This document shows positions 1-8,381 of a stretch of 37,158 nucleotides of DNA, in pieces. A model generated the notes under the pieces. It saw nothing but the letters and a program-made list of their open reading frames with translations, ran no database searches and was not told the origin of the DNA. Within the stretch, counting starts at the first letter, position 1, and each line of letters starts with the position of its first letter. Both the position numbers and the translations under genes were made by a program. The stretch is taken from NCBI RefSeq assembly GCF_003545805.1, contig NZ_NMQR01000041.1:1-37158 (forward strand), read 5' to 3'. The stretch is from Photorhabdus sp. CRCIA-P01 (lineage in GTDB: Bacteria > Pseudomonadota > Gammaproteobacteria > Enterobacterales > Enterobacteriaceae).

Positions 1-479
1 CAATAATATTATTACCAATATGTAATGAGATTATTTAAATCATAGTTATTCAATAAAATCATCAAGTTAAAAAAACAGACAAATATAATATAAAGAATAG
101 AATATGCGATCAATATTTTAATACTAATATGAAAACATCACATGAACAATTATTTATCTGTGAAGAACAAATTAAATTACACACTATTAATATTTGATAA
201 TGAAAAATACACACTTACGGATATACTTAGTTTACAAAAAATATATTTAACACTTATTAACAAAAGTTAAAAATAAAATATTCACTTGCTTAAATAATAA
301 TTCACAGAGAATAAAAACATGCTTTATTCTGGGAATATTACCGAGATAAAAAAGTAATATTAAATATATGATTATCGATTTATCTCACTGTTAAAAATAG
401 GATTCAACATTGTTCCCTATTTTCAACAATACCCTAACATTCAATACCTAATTTAATAAATCTATTAAGGATAAAAATC
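1..479. other. AT-rich intergenic region upstream of the first gene
   Basis: No gene is supportable here. The DNA is very AT-rich. A short inverted repeat (ATTGTT and AACAAT, near 409-430) lies about 50 bases before the next start codon and could be an operator, and AAGGAT just before the start codon is a plausible ribosome binding site. No RNA gene or long repeat was seen. Confidence 0.5.
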
Positions 480-1322
480 ATGGAAAATATCTTAAATAAT
501 CCTGATTACGCAGTTAATAAAGCTCAAGAATGGATAGAACATATGGAAAAAGGAGGAACAAGGCTCCTTAAAGATTGGGAGCGCTCAGACAATATTATTA
601 TGGATTATCCTAATGTTGTAGATTCTTCTGATGTACAGAGTCCAGCTAATGGCGCAGCCACAGGAAATTATACACAGCTTGCAAGAGAATCTTCCTCATC
701 ATCTAAAAATCCACTAAGCATTACCGAAGGCTTGCAAACTGTTATTAATATGTGCCGTGCGGTCTCAGGCTATAATCCTTTAGATCCTCTAGGCCAAGGT
801 AATAAAAAGAATTTCTTCTCATTTACAGCAGAATTATCTGGCGTTCCATTCCTTTCTTTGCTGTCAGCAAGCACACAATATGTTATTCAAAAAAGCCATA
901 ATGCAGATGTTTTGATCAACTCTTTCCTGGAAAACTTCTTAGGATTATCTAATCAGGAGAAAGAGCAGATGAAAATCCCGCTGAGGCAACTGGCTATCGC
1001 GGCATTATCTTATGCAGGTAGAACGCAAACTCAATCCAATTTCGTACAAAGTGTTCTTGCTACATCACCAAGAGGTGGTGTGTCATTCTTCTTGTATTGG
1101 TCTGAGTTTTCAATCGTCGCTTCCGCCAATGATAAAGGCATGATCGAATTCAAATCTAGTTACCTCCTGCCACAATCAGAATATAATCTGAGGTACGAAT
1201 CATGGGTAAATGTAAGACCTTCATTCGAGCAAGCACAGAAGGTATCATTAGAAGATTGGATTAACAGTATGACCACCCGGAGAAAGCAAGGAAGTAACGT
1301 AAGAGCGCTCTGTATAGAATAA
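480..1322 (+). CDS. Hypothetical protein, 280 aa, unrecognised
   Basis: I do not recognise this protein. The ATG follows an AAGGAT ribosome binding site. It has no signal peptide. Residues 55-75 are rich in Ser, Ala and Asn and look like a flexible linker. Residues about 115-215 are hydrophobic and probably mixed helical, but no single segment is a convincing membrane span. The N-terminal 50 residues are charged and amphipathic. The layout (polar N-terminus, low-complexity linker, compact C-terminal domain) would fit a secreted effector or a toxin accessory protein, but nothing visible proves that. It stands alone: AT-rich DNA upstream, and an ERIC starting 2 bases after the stop codon. Codon use is AT-rich like the surrounding accessory DNA. 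Confidence 0.75.
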   Translation: MENILNNPDYAVNKAQEWIEHMEKGGTRLLKDWERSDNIIMDYPNVVDSSDVQSPANGAATGNYTQLARESSSSSKNPLSITEGLQTVINMCRAVSGYNPLDPLGQGNKKNFFSFTAELSGVPFLSLLSASTQYVIQKSHNADVLINSFLENFLGLSNQEKEQMKIPLRQLAIAALSYAGRTQTQSNFVQSVLATSPRGGVSFFLYWSEFSIVASANDKGMIEFKSSYLLPQSEYNLRYESWVNVRPSFEQAQKVSLEDWINSMTTRRKQGSNVRALCIE

Positions 1323-1324
1323 TG

Positions 1325-1451
1325 TATACCTTATAGATTTCAAGATGCATCGCGACGGCAAGGGAGCGAATCCCCGGGAGCATAGATAACGATGTGACCG
1401 GGGTGAGTGAGTGCAGCCAACAAAGAGGCAACTTGAAAGATGACGGGTATA
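1325..1451 (+). repeat. ERIC repeat, copy 1 (subtype A)
   Basis: 127 bp bounded by TATA on both sides, with the ERIC core GTGACCGGGGTGAG and the partner block GAATCCCCGGGAGC, which form the long imperfect inverted repeat typical of the family. Its edges begin ATTTCAAGATGCATCGCGACG, as in the copy at 35087. It starts directly behind the 280-aa gene, so its transcript could form a 3' hairpin on that mRNA. Confidence 0.93.
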
Positions 1452-1522
1452 GTGAAATAACCTCAAAATGGTGTCGGCAAAAGCATCGTGGACACCATAA
1501 GTTTCATATGTGATGAGGGCGT

Positions 1523-1654
1523 TCAGAATTCCTCACGTTTTTGTACTGGCGGCTGGTCACGTTCTGTCAAGAAATCAGCCGTAACACTAGGACCATCAAA
1601 CCAACTATCCCAAGATTCACCAGCCATATCAACCTGTCTTGTTGCTTTCTCCAT
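1523..1654 (-). pseudogene. VapB/VagC-type antitoxin C-terminal remnant (43 codons)
   Basis: A 43-residue frame with its own AAGGAG ribosome binding site and ATG. Its sequence (ESWDSWFDG early, a TADF motif, and REEF at the end) matches the toxin-binding tail of VagC/VapB antitoxins. The usual N-terminal AbrB/SpoVT DNA-binding half of about 35-40 residues is missing. It lies 26 bases after the stop of the MocR-type gene on the same strand, so it could be co-transcribed. Past its stop the minus strand reads MKLMVST in another frame, faintly like the MLDTN start of a VapC/VagD toxin, and then runs into an ERIC. I read the locus as a decayed vapBC-type module. A small functional antitoxin tail cannot be excluded because the start signals are good. 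Confidence 0.6.
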
Positions 1655-1680
1655 GAAACTCTCCTTAATTGGGATTAATA

Positions 1681-3102
1681 TCAGCCTTTTTCAGCCAATA
1701 ATGTATGGCAAATATTGCCTAAAGTCTGCATAGCACGTTCAATTTCCTGATTCCAATCAAAAGAGGCATTCAGACGAAAGGCATGGTTAAACTGTTCGCT
1801 GGTACAAAACATATTGCCAGGTGCAATGCTGATCCCTTGTGCCAATGCCAGTTGATAAAGCCGCTGTGCGCTGAACAGAGGTTCAAATTCCAACCAGAGA
1901 AAATAGCCACCTTTAGGGCGATTCACTTTTACCGAAGCGGGCATATAGTCACCAATTGCTCGTAACATCAGGTGCTGACGTTGCTCCAATGTGCGACGAA
2001 GACGACGTAAGTGATTGTCATATCCCCCTTCCGCAAGATAATCAGCAATCGCCAATTGCGTCGGCATGCTGGCAGAAACAGTGCTCATCATTTGTAACTG
2101 TTGGATTTTCTTGGCATGTTTTCCCGCGGCAACCCAACCCACCCGGAATCCCGGCGCCAGACATTTAGAAAACGAGGAGCAGTGCATAAAATTGGTTTCA
2201 CGGTCCAACCCTTTCGCCGGTACAGGCCGTTGTTGATCGAAATAGAGTTCACCATAAACATCATCTTCAATCAGCACCACTTGGTTACTGTTCAGGATAT
2301 TCACCAGCCGTAATTTACTTTCAGCAGACATCGTTCCCCCAAGCGGGTTCTGAAAGTGAGTCATTAACCAACAGGCTTTTATCGGGTATTTCTGGATAAC
2401 CTCCTCCAGCGCATCCAAATCAATACCGTTTTGTGGATCAGTTTTGATTGCTACCGCTTTCAGACGTAAACGTTCAATGGCCTGTAAGGCACCGTAAAAA
2501 GAGGGGGATTCAATCACGACCCAATCCCCCGGCTCAGTCACCGACTGTAAACTGAAACTTAGTGATTCCATCGCACCCGCAGTGATGACAATTTCATCAG
2601 GAGAGACATGAATACCATGCATTGCATAACGGCGCGATATGTTACGCCGTAACTTATCATTCCCCGGCGGTAAATTGGCTAAAGCACTATGTGGCGCTAT
2701 TCGCCTGGCAACCGCCGCTAACGCTTTGGAAAGTTTAGGTTGAATCAATAAGGAAGGGTCTGGAAATGCTGAACCAAATGGAATAATCGCAGGATCTTTG
2801 CACGCCTGTAATACATCAAAAATAGAAGCGCTTATTTCCACACTTTCACTTAAATGTAATCGCTTTCCCCCTTTTGCCGCGGCAAAGGGTTGCAAACGTT
2901 TAGCGACGTAATAACCCGATTGAGGCCGGGAAATGATCCATCCCTGACTCTCTAATAATTGATATGATTGAACAACGGTCATCAAACTCAAACCCGATAA
3001 CTTCACTGATTCCCTCAGTGAAGGTAATCTATCTCCCACCAGCCAGGTACCATCTTCAATATGTTGGAGAATTTGCTTGGCAAATTGCTCATAACGTTTC
3101 AT
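1681..3102 (-). CDS. ydcR: MocR/PdxR-type GntR regulator with aminotransferase domain (YdcR-like)
   Basis: 473 aa from the ATG behind an AGGAGG site; a TTG one codon earlier is less likely. Residues 1-75 form a GntR winged helix-turn-helix (GDRLPSLRE, then LLESQGWI). Residues ~105-470 are a fold-type I PLP aminotransferase domain with the PLP lysine in SFSK (residue 313), the NPLGG loop and DDVYGELYFD. In this family the aminotransferase domain is an effector sensor rather than a working enzyme. Length agrees with E. coli YdcR (~470 aa). It is divergent from the cytochrome bd operon across 131 bp that contain a direct repeat spaced 30 bp, the kind of operator MocR proteins use, so control of both transcripts is likely (inference). 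The effector is unknown. Confidence 0.85.
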   Translation of the reverse strand: MKRYEQFAKQILQHIEDGTWLVGDRLPSLRESVKLSGLSLMTVVQSYQLLESQGWIISRPQSGYYVAKRLQPFAAAKGGKRLHLSESVEISASIFDVLQACKDPAIIPFGSAFPDPSLLIQPKLSKALAAVARRIAPHSALANLPPGNDKLRRNISRRYAMHGIHVSPDEIVITAGAMESLSFSLQSVTEPGDWVVIESPSFYGALQAIERLRLKAVAIKTDPQNGIDLDALEEVIQKYPIKACWLMTHFQNPLGGTMSAESKLRLVNILNSNQVVLIEDDVYGELYFDQQRPVPAKGLDRETNFMHCSSFSKCLAPGFRVGWVAAGKHAKKIQQLQMMSTVSASMPTQLAIADYLAEGGYDNHLRRLRRTLEQRQHLMLRAIGDYMPASVKVNRPKGGYFLWLEFEPLFSAQRLYQLALAQGISIAPGNMFCTSEQFNHAFRLNASFDWNQEIERAMQTLGNICHTLLAEKG

Positions 3103-3126
3103 CAATTCAGACCTCCTCGCAAACTG

Positions 3127-3165
3127 TTATAGTCAATATACAGAAAATTGTCACTATTATAGTGA
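3127..3165. promoter_or_regulatory. Candidate MocR operator between ydcR-like gene and cioA
   Basis: TTATAGTCA at 3127-3135 is repeated as TTATAGTGA at 3157-3165, exactly 30 bp apart (about three helical turns). The second copy also sits in a perfect short palindrome, CACTATTATAGTG at 3152-3164. Direct repeats on one face of the helix are typical of MocR-family targets. The function is inferred from position. Confidence 0.5.
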
Positions 3166-3233
3166 TTTTTTTCATGCTTTACTTATCCGCATACATTTCC
3201 TGCCTTTATTCAAACTAAAAATAAGAGGTCACT

Positions 3234-4571
3234 ATGTTTGGTTTAAGTGCCCTGGAACTGGCCAGAATTCAGTTCGCGTTTACCGTCTCCTTTCACATTA
3301 TCTTTCCGGCGATTACCATCGGGCTGGCAAGTTTTTTAGCGGTACTGGAAGGGTTATGGCTAAAAACGCGTAATACTGATTACAAAGTGCTATATCATTT
3401 CTGGTCGAAAATTTTTGCTGTTAACTTTGGTATGGGTGTGGTTTCCGGTCTGGTTATGGCTTACCAATTCGGCACCAACTGGAGTTTTTTCTCTGATTTT
3501 GCCGGTTCGATCACGGGTCCATTACTGACTTACGAAGTACTGACCGCGTTTTTTCTTGAAGCGGGCTTTCTCGGCGTTATGTTATTTGGCTGGGATCGTG
3601 TAGGTGAAAAATTACATTTCTTCGCTACCGTTATGGTTGCGCTAGGTACTCTGATATCCACTTTTTGGATATTGGCCTCCAATAGCTGGATGCAAACCCC
3701 GCAAGGTCACGAAATTGTCAATAATCAGGTCGTCCCCGTCGACTGGCTGGCAGTGATATTTAATCCCTCCTTTCCATATCGCCTGGCTCATATGTCTACC
3801 GCGGCCTTTCTCGCCTCAGCATTCTTTGTTGCAGCTTCAGCGGCATGGCATTTATTAAAAGGCAATGACTCGACAGCAATGAAAAAAATGCTATCCATGT
3901 CGATGTGGATGATCCTGATTATTGCGCCTTTGCAAGCACTGATTGGTGATGCTCACGGTCTTAACACCCTTGAGCATCAACCCGCTAAAGTCGCCGCAAT
4001 GGAAGGCCACTGGGAAAATCTTCCCGGCGAAGCAACGCCGCTGATCCTGTTTGGTATCCCGGATATGGAACGGGAAGAGACGCGTTATGCCGTCGAAATT
4101 CCTTATCTCGCCAGTCTAATCTTAACTCACAGTATAGATAAGCAGGTTCCGGCGCTTAAGGAGTTTCCACCGGAAGACAGACCAAATGCGCTTATGGTTT
4201 TCTGGTCATTTAGAGTGATGGTCGGCCTCGGTGTGTTGATGATAGTTGCCGGCTTTTGGGGGCTTTGGCTGCGCTATAAGAGACGACTTTATCAGTCAAA
4301 AACCTTCCTGCGTTTCATATTCTTGATGGCACCTTCCGGCCTGATCGCCATTCTTGCCGGTTGGTTTACCACCGAAATAGGCCGTCAACCGTGGGTAGTT
4401 TATGGCCTGTTGCGCACCAAAGATGCAGTATCCGCACACGGTGAAATACATATGAGCATCAGTTTGTTGCTTTTTATCGCGGTTTACAGCTCGGTATTCG
4501 GTGTGGGTTACGCCTATATGATGAAACTTATCCGCAAAGGTCCCAAAAAGGAGCTAAAAAATGGGTATTGA
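3234..4571 (+). CDS. cioA: Cytochrome bd quinol oxidase subunit I, cyanide-insensitive (short Q-loop) type
   Basis: Catalytic subunit of a bd-type terminal oxidase in the inner membrane; oxidises quinol and reduces oxygen to water. 445 aa, shorter than E. coli CydA (~520) because the Q-loop lacks its C-terminal insert, which marks the CIO subtype. Visible haem and proton-channel residues: His21 (VSFHIIF), His186 (YRLAHM), Met329 in SFRVM, Glu101 and Glu109, and the GRQPW motif at 383-387. About nine hydrophobic segments. ATAAGAGG precedes the ATG. The 3' end overlaps cioB by 11 bp, so the two are translationally coupled. CIO oxidases often serve under low oxygen or respiratory poison; here that role is inferred from family. 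Confidence 0.95.
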   Translation: MFGLSALELARIQFAFTVSFHIIFPAITIGLASFLAVLEGLWLKTRNTDYKVLYHFWSKIFAVNFGMGVVSGLVMAYQFGTNWSFFSDFAGSITGPLLTYEVLTAFFLEAGFLGVMLFGWDRVGEKLHFFATVMVALGTLISTFWILASNSWMQTPQGHEIVNNQVVPVDWLAVIFNPSFPYRLAHMSTAAFLASAFFVAASAAWHLLKGNDSTAMKKMLSMSMWMILIIAPLQALIGDAHGLNTLEHQPAKVAAMEGHWENLPGEATPLILFGIPDMEREETRYAVEIPYLASLILTHSIDKQVPALKEFPPEDRPNALMVFWSFRVMVGLGVLMIVAGFWGLWLRYKRRLYQSKTFLRFIFLMAPSGLIAILAGWFTTEIGRQPWVVYGLLRTKDAVSAHGEIHMSISLLLFIAVYSSVFGVGYAYMMKLIRKGPKKELKNGY

Positions 4572-5568
4572 TCTGCCGTTAATCTGGTTCATTATCATTG
4601 TGTTCAGCATCATGATGTACATTGTCATGGATGGTTTTGATCTTGGGATTGGGCTGCTCTATCCCACGGTTAAAAGCGATAAGGACCGTGATTTAATGAT
4701 GAACAGTGTTGCGCCGGTGTGGGATGGTAACGAAACCTGGTTGGTGCTTGGAGGCGCAGGTTTATTCGGCGCTTTTCCTTTGGCTTATGCCGTTATCCTT
4801 GATGCATTAACGATCCCCCTGACATTAATGTTATTTGGCCTGATCTTCCGTGGTGTCGCCTTTGAATTTCGTTTCAAATGCGCGCCTGAGCATCGTCATA
4901 TCTGGGACAAAGCTTTTATCAGCGGCTCGGTGACGGCGACGTTTGTTCAAGGCGTGGTGGTGGGCGCCTTTATTCAGGGGTTCCCGGTGGAAAACCGCGC
5001 TTACGCCGGCAGCTATTTTGATTGGTTCTCACCCTTTCCCCTATTTTGTGGTTTTGGGCTGGTAATTGCTTACGCATTGTTAGGCTGTGGCTGGCTAATT
5101 ATGAAAACCGAAGGGCACCTACAACAAGAGATGTACCGTGTCGCCCGTCCGCTCACTTTTCTGATGCTGACAGTTATCGCCATTATCAGTTTATGGACAC
5201 CATTCATTCATCCGACAATAGCTGAACGTTGGTTTAGCTTACCTAACCTATTGTTCTTCTTGCCTGTGCCACTGTTGGTGGTCTGGTCTGGCTGGAAACT
5301 CCTGCATTCCATCAAACGTAAAGCCCATTACACACCGTTTCTGGTAGCACTATTGTTGGTTTTCCTTGGCTACAGTGGGTTAGGTATCAGTATCTGGCCT
5401 AACTTGATCCCACCGGCCATCAGCTACGAAGCGGCGGCGGCACCACAGCAAAGTTTAGGTTTCATGCTGGTCGGCGCCCTACTTATCATCCCAGTGATCC
5501 TGGTTTACACCTATTGGAGCTACTACGTTTTTCGGGGGAAAGTTAACCATGAACAAGGCTACCACTAA
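4561..5568 (+). CDS. cioB: Cytochrome bd quinol oxidase subunit II
   Basis: Structural partner of subunit I in the bd oxidase. 335 aa with eight or so hydrophobic segments. The family start is clear: MDGFDLGIGLL near residue 23, followed by VWDGNETWLVLGG. GRV/FRGVAFEFR near 100 is also typical. The ATG lies inside the end of cioA and the 3' end overlaps the next small gene by 20 bp, giving a three-gene coupled operon. No key residue appears to be missing. Confidence 0.95.
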   Translation: MGIDLPLIWFIIIVFSIMMYIVMDGFDLGIGLLYPTVKSDKDRDLMMNSVAPVWDGNETWLVLGGAGLFGAFPLAYAVILDALTIPLTLMLFGLIFRGVAFEFRFKCAPEHRHIWDKAFISGSVTATFVQGVVVGAFIQGFPVENRAYAGSYFDWFSPFPLFCGFGLVIAYALLGCGWLIMKTEGHLQQEMYRVARPLTFLMLTVIAIISLWTPFIHPTIAERWFSLPNLLFFLPVPLLVVWSGWKLLHSIKRKAHYTPFLVALLLVFLGYSGLGISIWPNLIPPAISYEAAAAPQQSLGFMLVGALLIIPVILVYTYWSYYVFRGKVNHEQGYH

Positions 5569-5722
5569 TCAAGCTATCACTACTCAAAACATCCCACGCC
5601 CTTCTGTATGGAAACGGATAGGCTGGATGGCAATGATTTGGTTATGCAGTGTGATGGCTCTTTTTGCTGTTTCCACGCTATTTCGCCTTCTGATGACAGC
5701 AGCAGGTATGAAATTGAAGTAA
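5549..5722 (+). CDS. Small DUF2474-type (CydX-like) bd oxidase accessory protein
   Basis: 57 aa. It starts at the ATG overlapping the end of cioB by 20 bp, so coupling to cioB is expected. After a polar N-terminus of about 20 residues (Thr/Gln rich) comes RPSVWKRIGWMAMIWLCSV, then a single hydrophobic helix ending LFRLLMTAAGMKLK. That VWKRxGW plus one helix pattern is what DUF2474 proteins downstream of bd oxidases show. By analogy with CydX it probably stabilises the haem centre of subunit I. Exact role inferred. Confidence 0.85.
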   Translation: MNKATTNQAITTQNIPRPSVWKRIGWMAMIWLCSVMALFAVSTLFRLLMTAAGMKLK

Positions 5723-5789
5723 TTATTAACACTATTTAACAAATTGAGCTAAAGTTTTCATCAGTATTGCAGAACGGAATCTTAACCTG

Positions 5790-7022
5790 ATGAAAACAAG
5801 TTCAAATAACACCATCTTCAAAAACCAAAAACTGTTTGTAATCAACTCTATTATAAATTTATTTTTACTTTTTATACTGTTATTGATTAATAAACCGTCT
5901 ATTCAAGATTTGATCTTACCGTTATTGATAATGTTAAGCATTACAAATATCTACTTCCTGATAAAAGTGGTACATAACTCTGCTCCTGTCAAAGAATGGC
6001 AACATGCAAGATACAAAGCAGAAATTAACGCACTGAAACAAAAAAATAGCTATTTGGATTGCCTCTGTCAAAGCCATTTCAAACTACAAAATTGTAAGCT
6101 GCTACCTGAAAAGCTTCAGGAGATTTTTTCCCACCTCAATCGCCTGATCCCTTTCTGTGAAGCCAAAATCATCTTTTATCCATCACAACAAGAATATTTC
6201 TTCCGCAATCCCCACCAATGTCCCTATTTCGATATGCCGCTGATCATGAGATGGAATCTAGATGATAATATTGATAGCTATGGGACACTCTGGATAAAAA
6301 CACACAGAAATAGTGATCTCACTCCTGATGAAAAAAGCCTGGTCCAGGATGTGGTGACTTTAATGACAAATAAACTATTACGGGAAAATCAGCTCCAATG
6401 CCAACACCAGAGTATGTTGGCCGCAGAGAGAGCCTCTATTTCCCGTGAACTCCACGATTCCATTGCCCAATCCCTCTCTTTCCTTAAGATTCAAGTTAAT
6501 TGCTTATATATCGGCAGTGATAATTTACCCAAGCAAAGCTTAACCTCGCTGAATATGATTAAAGATGAGTTGAATATTGCCTATCGCCAGCTCAGAGAAT
6601 TACTGGCAACTTTTAGGAATGAGCAACCTCAATGTAATCTACAAGAATCTTTACAGACCTTGATTAATGAATTTAACCACCGTCTAGGCTTCAACATTGA
6701 ATTCAATTACCGCCTGACACATCATCAGCACATTCCTGACAGTTACAGCAAACATTTGATACAAATCATTAGGGAATGTTTGAACAACTGTTATAAACAT
6801 GCCAATGCCAATTGGATCAGTATCCGTATTTATCCTATCGATGACAAAATCATTACGGTTGTCAGTGATAACGGTCAGGGTATCAATCTGGACTCCGCTA
6901 ATAAAAACAAATTTGGGCTGGCTATTATGCAAGACAGAGTTTCTATCCTAGGTGGACAATTACAGATAAAAAACCGTAAACATGGTGGTACAGAGGTAGA
7001 AATTCAATTTTCAGTGGATTGA
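5790..7022 (+). CDS. Orphan NarX/NarQ-like sensor histidine kinase (HisKA_3 type)
   Basis: 410 aa. Two closely spaced membrane segments (about 17-33 and 40-60) leave almost no periplasmic sensor loop. Residues ~85-200 form a cytoplasmic GAF-like region with several cysteines (C91, C93, C102, C123, C144). The HisKA_3 box is ERASISRELHDSIAQSL with His222. The ATPase part has RECLNNCYKHA (N box), DNGQGIN and KFGLAIMQDR, so it should be active. The ribosome binding site is weak. There is no response regulator beside it; the nearest LuxR-type regulator, UvrY, has BarA as its known partner. Lying 67 bp after the oxidase operon suggests a redox, nitrate or oxygen signal, and the cysteines fit that idea, but the ligand is not shown by the sequence. 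Confidence 0.85.
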   Translation: MKTSSNNTIFKNQKLFVINSIINLFLLFILLLINKPSIQDLILPLLIMLSITNIYFLIKVVHNSAPVKEWQHARYKAEINALKQKNSYLDCLCQSHFKLQNCKLLPEKLQEIFSHLNRLIPFCEAKIIFYPSQQEYFFRNPHQCPYFDMPLIMRWNLDDNIDSYGTLWIKTHRNSDLTPDEKSLVQDVVTLMTNKLLRENQLQCQHQSMLAAERASISRELHDSIAQSLSFLKIQVNCLYIGSDNLPKQSLTSLNMIKDELNIAYRQLRELLATFRNEQPQCNLQESLQTLINEFNHRLGFNIEFNYRLTHHQHIPDSYSKHLIQIIRECLNNCYKHANANWISIRIYPIDDKIITVVSDNGQGINLDSANKNKFGLAIMQDRVSILGGQLQIKNRKHGGTEVEIQFSVD

Positions 7023-7068
7023 AAAAGGCGGATAAATCCCATTATCGACGGCAGCGCAATTTGTTGAA

Positions 7069-7106
7069 TGATAATAATTAGCATTTGCGTGAATTACTGT
7101 TACACT
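7069..7106 (+). promoter_or_regulatory. Fur box overlapping the ferric reductase promoter
   Basis: TGATAATAATTAGCA at 7069-7083 matches the 7-1-7 Fur consensus TGATAATNATTATCA at 14 of 15 positions. It overlaps a -35-like TTAGCA (7078-7083), with -10-like TACACT 17 bp on (7101-7106). Binding of Fe-Fur here should block transcription of the siderophore-interacting gene when iron is plentiful. Confidence 0.75.
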
Positions 7107-7160
7107 AAATTTGGTTTTATCAGATAATAACCTTCGGTAAATTTTCCAGAGGAATTTTAC

Positions 7161-7994
7161 GTGACTAATAGAACAATTGAAGAAAAAAATATTTACCGGC
7201 CTGCACCACCTAGACTGGTTCAGGTGAAAAACATTTTCGACGTGACACCTAATATGCGCAGTATGACTTTCACCAGCGAGTGTCTGGATAGTTATCCCAC
7301 TGAATGTGAAGGCGGGCACCTAAAGATATTCTTACCGCTTCCGGGACAGACCAAACCGGTATTACCTACTTTATCCCCAGAAGGCCCGATATGGCCGCCG
7401 AGTGAACTGCGTCCAATGACTCGCATTTACTCCGTTCGGGCCATCCGCACCGAACAAAAAGAGATCGATATTGAGTTTGCATTACACCACAATGGCGGCC
7501 CTGCGGTAGAATTTGCTCATAGGGCTAAAATCGGTGACTGGATTGGTATCACTAACCCCGGCGGCCCAGATCCATTACTGCCAAAAGTCAGCAATTATTA
7601 TATGGCCGGTGACCCAAGCTCCCTGCCTGCTATTGCCGCGCTCTTGGAAACAGTAAAACCAGATGCGACCGGGCAAGTCATTATTCGTATCGAAAGCGAG
7701 CAAGATATTCAGGAATTAAAAAAGCCGGCTGGAATAGCGGTTCACTGGATCACCGGTGATGTTGAAATAACTGAAAAAATCATATCTGAATTTAAATCCT
7801 GGTCATTACCAATAGAAGATGTCACTTTCTGGCTTGCTGGTGAAGATAAGCTAGTAAAAGAACTTCGTCGCTATATTCGCCGAGAAAAAGGCTATGAACG
7901 CCACCAGCTATATGCCATCCCTTACTGGAGGCATGGCTTTAATGAGGAAGGTTATCATGTCCTGCGTCATGAAGTGATGGATAACGACGATTAA
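7161..7994 (+). CDS. Siderophore-interacting protein (NADPH-dependent ferric-chelate reductase, ViuB/YqjH family)
   Basis: 277 aa from a GTG start with AGAGGAA seven bases upstream. Cytoplasmic flavoprotein that reduces ferric siderophore complexes to release iron. N-terminal FAD-binding barrel with the family motif RPMTRIYSVR (the RxYS flavin motif) near residues 90-100 and GPAVEFAHRAKIGD about 120-135. The C-terminal SIP domain begins near 150 (YYMAGDPSSLPAI) and carries WLAGED and the KGY...YWRHG ending. Length is slightly above E. coli YqjH (~255). It is monocistronic and preceded by a strong Fur box. Confidence 0.92.
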   Translation: MTNRTIEEKNIYRPAPPRLVQVKNIFDVTPNMRSMTFTSECLDSYPTECEGGHLKIFLPLPGQTKPVLPTLSPEGPIWPPSELRPMTRIYSVRAIRTEQKEIDIEFALHHNGGPAVEFAHRAKIGDWIGITNPGGPDPLLPKVSNYYMAGDPSSLPAIAALLETVKPDATGQVIIRIESEQDIQELKKPAGIAVHWITGDVEITEKIISEFKSWSLPIEDVTFWLAGEDKLVKELRRYIRREKGYERHQLYAIPYWRHGFNEEGYHVLRHEVMDNDD

Positions 7995-8381
7995 CAGCCT
8001 TGTATATCTTACTTGCTTGATCCCCTCACTTACTGAAATCAGAGGATGAGGGAATCAGCGATACTGATATTATCAGCAAGATCACTTAAAACGAGGTTTT
8101 TAAAATCGAAGCAATGAGATTGACGATAACTCAATCCCTATTGAGTTTGTAACACTTTCTTACAAATTTATTTTTTCGTAAATTAAAAAAATGAAAATTT
8201 TCCTTGCTAGTTCCATCATATGGGCAATCAGATATCAATCATTAACGTTATTCACCATTATTTCTATTTAGTAAAAACTAACGAATCATTATGACAGTAT
8301 AATGACAACTTCCCTTCTCCACCGGATAGCAACAATATTATTATTGATGACAACAGAGAAAATAGTTAATTATCTATTTTG
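7995..8381. other. Convergent intergenic region with a dyad
   Basis: Between the ferric reductase and the endonuclease, whose 3' ends face each other. CCCTCA (8023-8028) and TGAGGG (8047-8052) flank a smaller CTGAAATCAG dyad; this can form a cruciform or hairpin and may end transcription, although there is no long T tract. The rest is AT-rich with no coding or RNA gene that I can support. Confidence 0.45.

Noticed and set aside
1248-1466. 72-codon minus-strand frame
   Set aside because: It is made of ERIC sequence and antisense of the 280-aa gene.
7011-7319. 102-codon minus-strand frame
   Set aside because: Antisense to the ferric reductase start and crossing its Fur-box promoter; no coding pattern.
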